This document shows, piece after piece, positions 1-12,800 of a stretch of 64,000 nt of DNA. The position numbers and the translations under genes were made by a program. A model generated the notes under the pieces. That model was not told where the DNA came from. It did not search any database and saw only the letters and a program-made list of their open reading frames with translations. Positions within the stretch are counted from its first letter, which is position 1. Each line of letters starts with the position of its first letter. The stretch comes from Saturnia japonica (taxonomy: Eukaryota; Arthropoda; Insecta; Lepidoptera; Saturniidae), in contig CM065318.1 of NCBI GenBank assembly GCA_033032175.1, forward strand, positions 6,634,001-6,698,000, read 5' to 3'.

Positions 1-2470
1 ACATAGGTACATTCATCATCTTGTTTTTAGATAAATCATTAACCACTCAATCGATCAAACCAGTCAGTCAGTTCAGTCAGTCGAGATATTGAGGTATAAT
101 AAGTATTCTCAATTTTTGTAGGCAATTAATTTAGTGTAAGTAAATTTTATTTACGTTTATTGTGAATCTAAGTGATCTAAGTCACGCATTAATTTTATAG
201 TTTGTAGTTTTATTGAAATTGATGAACGCTTGTTGTCTTGATAACTTGTTATTATAATATATAGCTATTTATATGGAATTGATAATGCGTGTAAACACTC
301 TTTTACCACTTCTATCTGTCACTTTGTTGACCTGTGTGCCTAGTGTGAGTTTTTAACTGTCAATATCACGTTTGCGTTAACGTGACATTTGTATGGAGAA
401 ACGAACAACGCATTTAGGAATAGTTTACGTAAAATAATATGCGAGTGCAAGATTTGTTGTTTACTAAATAGTTAGCGACAAACGAATCACTTACTACGCA
501 GTTGACGTTTGCATATGTAAGGCAATGATATTGCGAGTGTGAGTTACAAGTTGGACACATTTTGACAGTTCGAATAATAAACAGACGCTGACGTGATAGT
601 AGAGTCATTCACTTGGGTTTTTGTAGTGAGAGAGGCCAAAAGTTGTTATACTGATTAATTAAAATGTATGACAAAGTTCACTCGGAGACTTTATTTTTCT
701 TGGAGGCTTCTTTCTTTTGCCTGTGCTCAAGAGGAACGCATTAAATATATTTTTAAATACGAGAATATTTTCGTGCTATATTTGATCCAATTAATGAATT
801 CAGATACATGGTTCAGGAATTGATATCTTTGCACAATGTGTTCTATATTATATTATTTGTGATTACATTTCAAACATAACTTAAGCAATTTTACCGCTAA
901 ATTATAGTTATAATTATATTATATAGTTACTTATATATTTTATTTATATATTTATATGACTATTATAATTATATTAAAATTATATGTAACACAAACAGCA
1001 CATAATATTGAAATCGTATATTTATCGAAAACAGTCGTAAGACGTAAACCAAGGAATAATTGTTAAAAAACTAACAACAACACGTAAAGAAAATTAAAAC
1101 GACATTTTAAATTAAATTTTATATCTATAAAAAAAATAAGCAATGGTTTATCTATTAATAAAAAAAAAAAAAAATATTTACGAAAATAACATACATAAAC
1201 ATTTTTACCTATATTCATTTTATTACAACTGTTTAGAACTGATATATAATTAAGTATTGTCATATTAAAAAAAAAAACCTTTAAAAAAATAATTCAAAAA
1301 GTATTTGTTTCCACATCACGAAATTGAATATATGTATAGAGCCTAATTATAACGTTATCCAAATAGAAAAATACTCCATAAAAGCCATCATTATATGAAG
1401 TTGCGACATGCTTGTCTTCATTAATTAATATTTTTATCTCCACGAAACACATTAACAAAGTAAAAAAATTTGGGCATGGCTATCTAAAACTCAACCAAAT
1501 TCAGTATTCATCTACCCAATACGTGAATACTGTTGAAGTCGGGTTTTCAACTTGGTCGTTTAATCATACACGCTGCAGAGTAGCCAACATAACAATTGAA
1601 ATAATAACTTATGTTTAGGTGTATAAACGCGTTTCTGACAGTATGCAGTGAAGGAACTCGCACTCGCGAAATTAACCTTGCCGGACAGTTTGGCGTTTCT
1701 AACGCTGACGAAAAAGTTACGTAAACTACAATTAATTGAAAAACTCACACTAAGCCACTAAGTCAGTTTAAAAAAAAATAGAGATAAAAAGTGGTAATCG
1801 GTATAAAAGTAAAAAAATATATGTGCTCTATATTCTAAGAAAAATTTGGTAACATAAGTTATTACAAATTCGACTAAATGAAGAATAATTATACATTAAC
1901 AATTTTTCATTTTTTGTTTAAATTGTTTTACTGACCACTAAAATGCAAATATTTATTTAACAGTTGGTGCTTGGACTGTTAAAGTTTTGCGTCAAATAAT
2001 GTAGTCTTAAATCAATGTATTTATGCATCACGGCTTTCTTAAGTATGTATTATTAAATAATTAAACTCGCGAAAATAAATTTTATCAAAAATATTCATAC
2101 CAATAAAATGCGGCAAGGATTTTAATATGATTTTATCTAGAAATATTAAGCAAATATGTATAATAAAAAAAATCAAATATTTGTATATACTATCATCCGA
2201 ACTAGGTGTGGACTATGGACTTAAAAAAAATAACGACAGCTATCACATCTCTATTCCACGCACGAATCTGTCTTAGTGAAAGTATCGTTACGACCGCGAT
2301 ATTCTTCCATTGCGCCATTAGTTCAACTTGAAAAAAATCGACTTGATAGTTCATCACGTTTTAATTAGGACAATGATGTTTTAGTGGTTTTTAAAGAAAA
2401 AAAAAACAATAATATTTTAGTATTTACGTGTGGTATGAAGTGCCATCATTAACGTAATTTACGCTGCAAC
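1..2470. other. gene-free AT-rich stretch
   Basis: No open frame here has splice sites or family resemblance, and the short frames look like chance in AT-rich sequence. A run of CAGTC units lies at about 62-86, resembling the arthropod initiator TCAGT repeated. Long A/T tracts occupy 890-1300. The segment may be upstream sequence of a gene off the left edge or simply intergenic. Confidence 0.5.
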
Positions 2471-2479
2471 GTGGTATTT

Positions 2480-2790
2480 TGTCAAAAATCAACAGATGTG
2501 AGAATTCGACTACAAACAAACATCAGCATCAAGCCCAATTTAGGCCAAAATGAGTTTGAAAACGCGCCCCCGAACCATACCTCCCTTGTTTTACTGATCT
2601 GTGGGGTAAGCCTATTGCCATTAATCGAGCACAATGCACAAAGCCAAACTCCGAGCTTCTACTGATGATTTCATAGAAAACCCCAATATCACTTTGCTCG
2701 ACTTGGGAATCGAATCTAGGACCTGGAGCATAGTAGTAGCGTTTAGGACCACTAGGCTAAAGGCAGTTATGAAGTTATGATCTACCAATA
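2480..2790 (-). repeat. tRNA-headed SINE remnant
   Basis: Read on the minus strand, the right end carries an A-box-like TAGCCTAGTGGTC (near 2760) followed about 40 nt later by a B-box-like GGTCCTAGATTCGATTCCC (near 2710-2730). That spacing is typical of a tRNA-derived pol III promoter. The body runs left to about 2480. No complete cloverleaf forms, so this is a SINE and not a tRNA gene. Confidence 0.5.
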
Positions 2791-2827
2791 TTAAAGCGAT
2801 AAACACTAAATCAGACTTTATTAAACA

Positions 2828-3150
2828 CTAGCTGGTACCCGCGACTTCGTCTGCGTATTGTTGGATATACACAGACTGATCTCGGAACACGACAAACGAA
2901 AAAATCGCCGTTTTTGCGTGATTGAGTAACAAACATAGAAACTTTCCATTTATTATATTTGTAGAATAACACTGATTAAACTATGACTTTTACCGGATTA
3001 AAGTACTCTCTGTGTTATTCCAGGTCATAGACTATCTGTGTGTCACATTTCATTGAGATCTGTTCAGCCGATTTAGCGTGATTGAGTAACAAACATCCAA
3101 ATATCCAAACATACACATATTCACATTTATTAAATGAATAGCCTACTATT
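2828..3150 (+). repeat. short interspersed element, family A
   Basis: It begins CTAGCTGGTACCCGCGACTTCGTC and ends in a TTTATTAAATGAATAG-like tail. A closely similar copy lies at 51495-51812 on the same strand, and a more diverged one at 5690-5962 on the opposite strand. It has no coding capacity. The CGCGACTTCGTC edge is common to many lepidopteran non-autonomous elements. Confidence 0.7.
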
Positions 3151-3547
3151 CATATAAAACCTAATACTAATAAAATACACCATTTTGTAAATTGTACCCA
3201 TGTGAATCTGGGGCGGGTTGCTAGTAATTTATTATTACTTATTACACAATTATTGTTATTTTTGGAGTAGGTGCCTACCTACTGTGCCTAGGTAAACTAT
3301 GAAGTAGGTAGTAAACGTACTAGGTATGTACTTATATAATTCAAGAATAATTTTTGTATTGCATGGTAGATTTCCATTTTCACTAGTCCAAGAAGATCGA
3401 ATTATATTATGTGGTTTATTTACAAACTACATAAATGAGTTCGAGGCGAACACAAATTTTTATTATGTAAAACCATTGACTTATAATCAGTGTATTTAAC
3501 ATATAAACTTGTGTGACGGGTCTAACAAAGAGCATAATATCGCGTGC

Positions 3548-3843
3548 CGCGGGGTCTGCGCTTCTACCATTTATTGTAGGTACTCGTTTAACTCTGAGTC
3601 GAATCTCTGAGGCTCTGCCGTCTGCGCTCAATGGCGCGACCGACGCGGCGCGGCCGGCGCGGCGCGGCGCGAAAGGCGCCAGCGGGCGCGGCGAGAGAAA
3701 AGAGCGAATCCGACCGGAGCGACGACGTGTCACGTCGCGCTGCGTCGCGCCAGCCGGCCGGCCGGTGCCGTGCCTCCATTGCATTGCATTCGACGCCATT
3801 TGGACGCCATCACAAATTATAGAGTACTACTACGTTGGACGCC
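3548..3843 (+). promoter_or_regulatory. GC-rich promoter / 5' leader of GCAT
   Basis: An island of very high GC content, with repeated GGCGCGGCGCGGC and CCGGCCGGCCGG motifs at 3645-3765, stands in otherwise AT-rich sequence and runs up to the GCAT start codon at 3844. It is the best promoter or 5'UTR candidate for that gene. An ATG at 3631 opens a 63-codon frame that ends at a TAG at 3820-3822. This frame is in phase with the GCAT ATG but closed before it, so it is an upstream ORF if the region is transcribed. Other open frames on both strands here are GC-driven shadows. Confidence 0.5.
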
Positions 3844-6800
3844 ATGGCGCTGCGCTCACAACTTCTGCGCAATGGTGAGTTGTTTGTTATTGTTATTATT
3901 AACATTAATGAAAACTTAATCACACCTGCGGTTCAAAACTAAAAAATAAACTTTTTAGTTTTGTGTATTTACTAATGATATCATCTGAACGACCTTTTTT
4001 TCGTTGTAATATCCTTTACTGATCAGATGATTGTTGATTTTTATTATTAACGATAAGTTTAATTTTAGTATCTATCAAATTAAGAAGAAATATACTAATT
4101 TACGCTTATTTCAAAAATTACCTGCATTATAGGTATACTTCTTGTGACATGCAATACATTTAATGAGGCATTTGTATATATGACATACGTTAACACACGC
4201 TTAGTTACAATCAGAAAGGAATAATGTGTTTATCAAATAACAAGCACAAAGATACGTTTCTCTCATCAACATCATAAATATGGGATTATAGGCAGGTACA
4301 TATACCCTACGTTATGTTTGTGTAAGCCTGTTCGTACTTGTAATTTATTTCCACATAATATTATAATTAATTATTTATACATACTAAGTATTTTTTTATC
4401 TTTTTATTTTATTTTTATTTTGACTTTTATGTTATAAAGGTGCCTTTTGTCTAGTTTACAAGAATGTACAAATACGTCATCTACACGAATTAAAGGAGAA
4501 AGAACGTGCAGGAGTTGCAAAGCTCAGGGAAATTTTAGAAGACCGCCTTCAGGAGATAAAAAAAGCGAAAACTTGGAAACATGAACGTGTTTTGACCTCA
4601 CCACAGGATACGAAGGTAAAGCTAGTGTTATATATTAAGTACTATTAATACTTACCTATTATGATGTTTAATATTCCAAAATTTAACTACCATTATAGAG
4701 CCACGGATGGAATGGCCTCTTCTGTACATGAGACATCCGATTTATGTTACATATTGTGCATTCGTATTAAACATGTTTTCACCATATTCAAATTATTGAA
4801 TTAATTTGTTTTAAAATTCTTATCCTATTTTATATAGATAACTATATTGTTTTTTTTTATTACCTCTGATCTGACGTATCGAATGTCTTATGTTCTTTTA
4901 CAAATGTAATCCACTTTTTGTTTTAATTTCTATTTAACCTACTAACCGTATTAACCATTTTGGAATTTTGAGCGAGGTTTAAATCTTTTTTATAGAGTTG
5001 ATTTTCGGTGAAAGTTCTTAAAACGCGTTGATTTAAATATGTCCTTCCATGTGAGAAGTGAAACATAAAAAAAAACGATTTTTTTTGGCCTCCCTAATCT
5101 ACTTTTTCATTTCTAAAACCCTTATGTATTATATTTCTATTACATAATAGGTACAGGGAAATATTTCCACCCCGGACGAGTTTGTTTACTTAAATTGTTT
5201 GTAAATAATACAGTAGGCAAGTGGTTATCATAATATAGTTCCATACATAATACTCATTTACAATTGTTTTTATGTTTACGTCATCACGCATTCCATATTA
5301 GTGATAGTGAGCTTCAGTTAACAGCCGGCTGAGTTTCGTGTTGAATACAAAGTGTAATAATATTACAGAAATACTCACCATCACAATTCACATGGTTACA
5401 TAGCTACATTTGTATACACTACATTTACGAATAAACAAAACACCGAGATAGTTGAATTAAACAGTACCTATTGAAAATATTTTATGACGTTTTATGTTGT
5501 TATACTGGTTTAATTCTTTTTATCCATAAAGCAGCTGAAACTGCGTTAGGTGAAATTTTGTAGGGCTTTTGTTGGAATAACGTAGGTATCTGATAAAAAG
5601 AGTTGTCCGAAATTTTATATCTTTAGAAAAAAAACGTGTAAAAAATCAAAGATTGTATTCTAACATTTTTTATCCTACTTCCTACTAGTATAATAAATGT
5701 GAAAGTGTGTAGGTGTTTGAATGTTTGTTACTCATTCACGCGAAAACGGCAGAACGGATTTGAATGAAATTTAGCACGCAGGTAGTCTATGACCTGAAAT
5801 AATACATAGGTAGGATACTTTTTATCCCGGTAAAATCATAACTTAACCACTGTTATCCTACAAATATAATACCCATCTATGATTTTCATTTGATTTATCG
5901 TGCTCCGAGATCAATCTGCGTATATCAAATAATACGCAGACGAAGTCGCGGGTACCAGCTACTGTGGAATAATAGATATTTTAATTGATTACACAGTAAA
6001 TATCTATAGGTACTATATTATAAAGCTGAAGAGTTTGTTTATTTTTTTGTTTGGTTGAACGCGCTAATCTCAGGCACTACTGGTCTAAATTGAAAAATTG
6101 TTTTAGTGTTGGATAGCCCATTTATCGGGGAAGGCTATAGGCTATATAACAGCACGCTACAACTAATAGGAGCGGAGCATCAATGAAAAATGTTGCAAAA
6201 ACGGGGGAAATTTATTCCTTTTGAGATATTGCCAGACGAAGTTGCGCGGGTCAGCTAGTTAAAAATATTTTCAAAAATGATCCGTAGTAGACACTTAAAA
6301 TAAGGAATAGGTACCATTATATTACAGGTGTGATGTGAATTCACTGGGGCGTGGACATTGGTAATTTTAGTGTACAACGGCCCACGAATTCGTTCGCGTT
6401 AATTACTGTTTATCACTTGGTAATAATTATCTTCCCTAAAGCTAAATAATTTTCAGAATCGAATCACCGATTTTGGAAATTACTTTATACAAATATTCAA
6501 ATTTTAACTCTATAGTATTAATTTATATTAGAATTATACATCGTTTGGGTACAAATAAACTTAAACGACTTAAATTTTTTGGAGTAGTCAGACGAATTCT
6601 TAAGCAAAAAACGTATTTACAAGTACACATTATAGATAGAGCTACTTTAATAGTTTAGGCCCATTAAGACATTAGAACCTTACAGCTCCGTAGGAAAAAA
6701 TAACCTGGGCATATGTATCTAATCTAATATGATGTCCAACATCGGGCATAGTTGTTTTGGTTATCTATCGTTGAATTCTTTAATAATAATGATGAACACT

Positions 6801-9800
6801 AGATTATAGATGATGTCATAGTAAAACAATGTCACTTTTCGACTTTGTAAATCATCACAATGATCGCGTTTCGTTCTCTAACTTATTAAAGATAATTTTG
6901 AAATAAAATATTTAGTAGATACTTACCTACTTAAGTGGCGTTACAAGGGTTAGGAGGGAGGTTCGAACAACGCATTACGTAACATTGTTTCTTCTTTATT
7001 TAATTAAAAACTAGGCAAATAAAATTTCTCAAGATCGCAACCCTTCTCGCTTTTGTGATTTACGGGGATTCCCTCGATTGTATTGTACTTACTTCATTTT
7101 TATTTTGTTCTCCCATGTTGGCAACCTTTTTCTTTTGTTTTACCGGGAATCTCTCGATTTTAGGCTGTATGTAGTCTGTTATAATATGATAAAAGACGAA
7201 TGCTACCAATGTTTATTATATCTATTACTTGAGTACATTCTGTCAAGAATATATAATATAATCTGTGCAACCTCTCTGTGTGTTATTATAACAATACAAC
7301 CCGTGCGCAATAAGTTGAGACCTGGGGGCGGTGACGCCACAGACGCATGGTTGTACTGTGCAAAAAAAATCACAACACGTTTCCACCCGCGACTTCGTCT
7401 CTGCTATTTTTTCCATGGCTTTCGAAACTCCCGTTGCCATACAGGTTCTTTTTACTGTCTGATCAACAGGTAAACAAAACTGTTTGTTCCGTTTTTCGTT
7501 TTCAAAAAAGTTCAACATTTTTAACACGAGATTTCTCTCTCCACTATCTAAAGTTTTACCCTTAATTATAAAAATAAATTTAACATAAATAATAACAATA
7601 AGATATAGCAGTAACTCTATTAAACTATTAACGAAAAAGTATCAAATATGATTATAAAATCGGGGCGCGTCGTCGTTGCGTGACGTAAGCCAGTACGAGA
7701 CTAAGATGTAAAAAAAATGGCGTTGCCTACAGTACAACACTGTAGCTTGAGGGGAAGTTGAGTTGAGTCAAGAAGTTGAGTTGAGGCGGAGGGTTGCATT
7801 CCAGGCGAGTCTCAACTTATCGCGCACGGGTAGTAGTTGATAACTTTTAAAGATACTTCACATCACAGATTTGAGAAAAAGGGTTCACACGTTATCTTTT
7901 CTTTTATTGGGTAGGAACTCTCATCGTGGAATTCTATGTAAATTAAAATAACTTTTACATTATTAAGTTTAGGTTAGGTGGTAATAATGGAGTTAAATAG
8001 TTAAATTTTATGGTCTCCTTTAATTGTAAAATACAATGTTTATTCGAGAGATTTTATCCTTATCATAACATAGTGTATGCCAGTTTTTTTGCATTTTTTA
8101 GTTGGTTGGATTCCCGGTATAGGTAAGCTTTTTAGAAAATCTATGAATGCAGTTATTATTACTTCTAATGTTTCCATTAAGTAAAATTTGATATCTTCAA
8201 TATTTAATATACATATACATATCCTCCATGTCGCGTTCGTTTTCGTAAGCTTCGATTACAGTTTCAGCTGAATCTAAAAATCCTGTTTCGGTTGGACACT
8301 AATGTTGGCAATAATGCAACAAAACTTTTTAAAGATAACCATAAAGCTAGTCTGTTGTCTGTGGTCGTGTACTCCAATATGGTGTCTCTAATGTGTGAAT
8401 AGTGTAATGTGTCTAAAGCTCTCAATAAATTAAGTGAATACTATTGTCATATAGCCTTATTTGCCCCTTAAACCAATTACTAATATAAAATATCATTGGT
8501 TAAATGGGAGGTCACGGGCCCTATGACCTCCCTCTCTCTTAGATCTGCGCCTGACGTATTTGTAATAAAAAATTGTGACACATGGACTTTAGAAATGTAA
8601 CAGATCCTCAATTTCAACTACTAGAACACAAAAAGATCGTTTTTGTTTTTTTTCGTACTATATTATAAATCAAAGTCCTCCACTTCTTCTGTCTGTCTGT
8701 CTGAACGCGATGAACTCAAAAACCCGAAAAGATTTTCATACGGTTTTCAACAATTGACAGAGTTTTAGGTTAATTCATTAAAGTTTTGTGTAAATTGGCA
8801 GAAATATAACGATGATTGTTGAAAATGTCTGACAAAATTATGCCGACTGGGAGTTTTACTGGCGTGCGCCGAGTAAACAAATTGAGCAGGACCCTCATAA
8901 GCATAGTGTGCGAAAGTTATCACGCCGCCAAAAAACGCAATGTATTTTTTAAGGATTCATTACATAATTTCCCTAAAATACGGAAAATCATACATGTAAC
9001 ACAATTTATCGGGCTTCTGAGTTGGTATATTTTTGAATTTAATGTCATTTTATCATTATCTTTTCGTTCTATACCTAATTATAATAGTCAGGTTGGTCAA
9101 TCTATCTTGAGTCTTGGACCCATGGTTGACTTTAAATATGATGTGCTCGCAGCTCTGCTTTCGTGGACTACAGTGTTACAGCGAGTTTTAGACAATGTCA
9201 TATTATCATGTTATATAATAGCACTGAGCTAGAGCTGCTTTAAAAAATTGTTGACAGTTATCTAATACTAATAAGTGAGCATTTCTTGTATAAATATAAT
9301 TGGTTTTTAGGAAACGGCTCCAACGATTTGGACGAAACTTTGTATCTAGAACTAGATTATGTTTTACATTCCAAGTTTACCTAGATAAGTTTTTTTTAAG
9401 ATACCGAGTGTAGTCACCCAGATCTTTATAATCTAAACAAAACGATGCAATGGTCGAATGGTTTAGAGGCGGAATATCGATTCAGCATTCGTAGATTCGA
9501 GCCCTGGCATATATTAACGATTTTTTAGGAATTATTTAAGTAGGAGAACGGTGAAGGAAAACAACGTGAGCAAACGTTAGAACGCTTGTGAAAATATAGA
9601 ACTGTGGATTTCTCGGCATTTGCAATCGCCTATACGTCATAGACTGGTGTGGTGATGAAGCCCGCTGAACGCCTCTTTACCCAGCAGTGGGACACACAGG
9701 CTGATTTTATTGTTATTAATGTATACTTACTTAAATTTCAGGTGAAAATACGAGGTTCTGACGGAGAGTTCCTGAATTTCTGCGCTAATAATTATTTGGG

Positions 9801-12800
9801 CCTCTCTGTAAGTGTTTTTATATGAGTATGAATGTAAATATGACGTATGTTTATGAATTACGATGGACATTTAAAAAAAAATCGGCCTAACTCAGTCAAT
9901 TTAAGAGCTAATAGGGCACAGAGAAATTTCTTTGTAATATACCTTCACCCTATAGAAGATCGCAGCCAAATAACCCAGTGTTGTATTCCTACGGTAAGCA
10001 AAGTAGGTTGGCAAAGATCTAGTGATATTCCTCTGGTGTTAGAGGCGTCCATAGGCTATGGTAATCGCTTACTATTAGGCGAATATGCTTGTTTGCCAAC
10101 TTAAATATATAAAAAAAGTATTAATATAATCTAGAATTGATACCTAAGATGACAAAATTACAGCGAAGTGAACATTATTGTTAATGCAACACATTCGTTA
10201 GTATATAACAATTTATAACAAACTTCAGATAGCAATCCTAACTGGGGCTAGAGAATAATAGGTTGCTGCTCCTGAGGATTAAATTAGAATGCCTCGTGTT
10301 CCCACGCACTTGATACTGGAATACAAACACAGCAGACCGAGCACAACTGCACAAATAATTCTTACCTTTGTCCCAAGTAGAGGGGAGTTTCCAAAGAAAT
10401 TTCTCTGTGCTCTAACTCTCTTCAATAAAAGTGACAAGCTTATAAATAGAACAATTTATCATTTGTTAAGACGGGCTACAATCTACATATTATGTGTATT
10501 TATGGTTTCCGGTGCTGTGAACGCCGTAAAGACGAAACCAACATTCCTTGTATATTTTTTTTTTACAAATAATGTGTTCTGGTTTGAACCAGTTTGAAGT
10601 AAATTTTATCATATTTTAACAGAATCATCCAGAAGTGGTGGAAGCCGCAAGAGAAGGATTGAAAAAGTATGGCGCCGGACTTAGTTCTGTAAGATTCATA
10701 TGTGGAACTCAAACTATACATAAAGTAAGTTTTACATTGTTATTATAGACTAGTTAGAAACAGCTGAATCATCATTCAAGATAATTTGAATAATACCTAC
10801 ATCTGCAGTTGTAATTTTGATTAAAGTATATTTAAGAAGATTGGAAAATATGAGAAAAGATGATCATACCAAATCGAAATATTTATTGCACAGGTTGTAC
10901 TACTACCTAATGATTTCATAATATACAAAATAATAATAAGAACTCTTCACCACTTGTACATTCATATATTAACAACCGAACAGTTTTAAAGATTCTTAAA
11001 AAAATACAAATTCTTACTTTTCTATTAATTATAGTTTACATACACTTTTACTTAGGTTTCCAATAAATTATACTTTTTACTTGAATTATAATCTCTCACG
11101 ATGTCAACTCTACAGTTTTACCATTTTTGTAAAACAAATAAAATTAAATAATAAATTTAATTTTAATTTTTTTTTAAATATTATGTAAATAAATAGTTAC
11201 CGGTAAATAAAATGCAAATAAGATAATTTATTTCTATGAATGCAGATAATAAAAATAATTGTTATCTACAAGTAAATAACTTTACTCTAGGAATTAGAGC
11301 AACGGTTGGCCCAGTTTCACGGACGTGAAGATGCAATCTTGTATGGATCATGCTTCGACGCCAATGCCGGACTATTTGAATCGATGCTCACGCCAGAAGA
11401 CGCCGTGTTTTCCGACGCTCTCAATCACGCGTCAATCATTGATGGGATTCGACTATGCAAGGCTCAAAAATATCGTTATCCAAATAGAGACTTAAATGGT
11501 AAGTTTATAGAATTTGCAGTTTTTTAGGATTCCGTACCTACCTAAAATGAAATATTTTTCACTTTGTTGTCCATCTGTCTTTCCACGTGTCAAAGCTTTT
11601 TTTTCTTAAAAAAACTGTTTGATAAATAATGTTAAAATTAATGTTAAAGTCTTTAGGCTCGTAATGCGGTAAAAAATTCAAGGACCTACCTATTTTGTTT
11701 AACGCACTAAAGAGATGCGGCCCATCATAATAAAAGTCCCGTTCACTGAGCGATTATCAAAACCTATAGGGTACTTTAGTCTTGATATTTAGCAAAATAA
11801 AAAGACATTTTGACATAATTAAAGGTATAAATACTAAAATAACATATTTTAAATTCCGCCTGGAATATACACATTGGCGTAGTTAGTAAATTATTCTTCA
11901 GGGTAACCAGCGAGCTGATTAGCCACTATAAGCCAAATATGGTGAAAATAATAAAAACGGTATATTCCTTCAATACTGTTTTTTTTTCTAGGGTGGGTAC
12001 TGCCCACCCATCCTTAACAACACCCATAAATAAAAGAGATAAAGTTAAATAAAATAAAAAACCGTAAAATAAAAGTGTCTTTTAAACGTAAAATCCTCAG
12101 GTCGAAAGTTCTTCTTGCTACTTGACGGGTTTTTATTGATTACACTAACTTATTAACTGACTAAACCTTGAACACGCCGAGACTTGAACAAGCCACAATT
12201 ATCGGGGTTTCATCTTTTAAGAAATTCTGAGACAGTGCATAATATAACAATGTAAATATCTATTGTGACGTATATGTAGGTGTATACACCTAAATTGATT
12301 GTAAAAATAAACCTAAAGTTTAACTTGTTTTTTATTGTTTTGTTGTAGTCCTCTTTGTTATAATATCTTTATGTTTTTCTCCTGAAAAACTTTTATTGTT
12401 ATAGAATTGGAACATCTCCTGGCACATAGTGAAGCTAGGATAAAAGTGATCGTAACTGATGGCGTATTCTCAATGGACGGTACGGTCACGCCCATTAAAG
12501 GTCTTCGTAATTTGGCTGATAAGTATAGAGCTTTATTGGCAGTAGACGACAGTCATGCTACTGGTTTTTTTGGAGACACTGGTCGGTAAGTTATTTTAGA
12601 TTTCCGTTTTTTGTTTTTTAATGACGACAATGATCATTCTTGATGATTTGCCGTGAAGATTAAACAGATTAAGCCTATATTTTTTCTCATCGTTTCATGA
12701 CAAAGTGATGGCATTGTTTTTGCCCATTTCTGGTACAAAATATGATTATTACTTACCTTACTCAATGACAGAGGCACTGAAGAATACTGTGGAGTAATGG

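Noticed and set aside
2700..2790. tRNA gene suggested by A- and B-box-like motifs (also at 9440, 26160 and 62943)
   Set aside because: No complete cloverleaf with paired stems. Each is followed by a SINE body.
3416..3878. Long overlapping ORFs on both strands (up to 127 codons) rich in Arg, Ala and Pro
   Set aside because: They follow from the extreme GC content of the GCAT upstream island. Composition is biased in every frame, and no splice sites or family match were seen.
8825..9232. 135-codon plus-strand ORF in GCAT intron 2
   Set aside because: Its second half is antisense to a repeat also present at 59.2 kb, and it has no recognisable domain.
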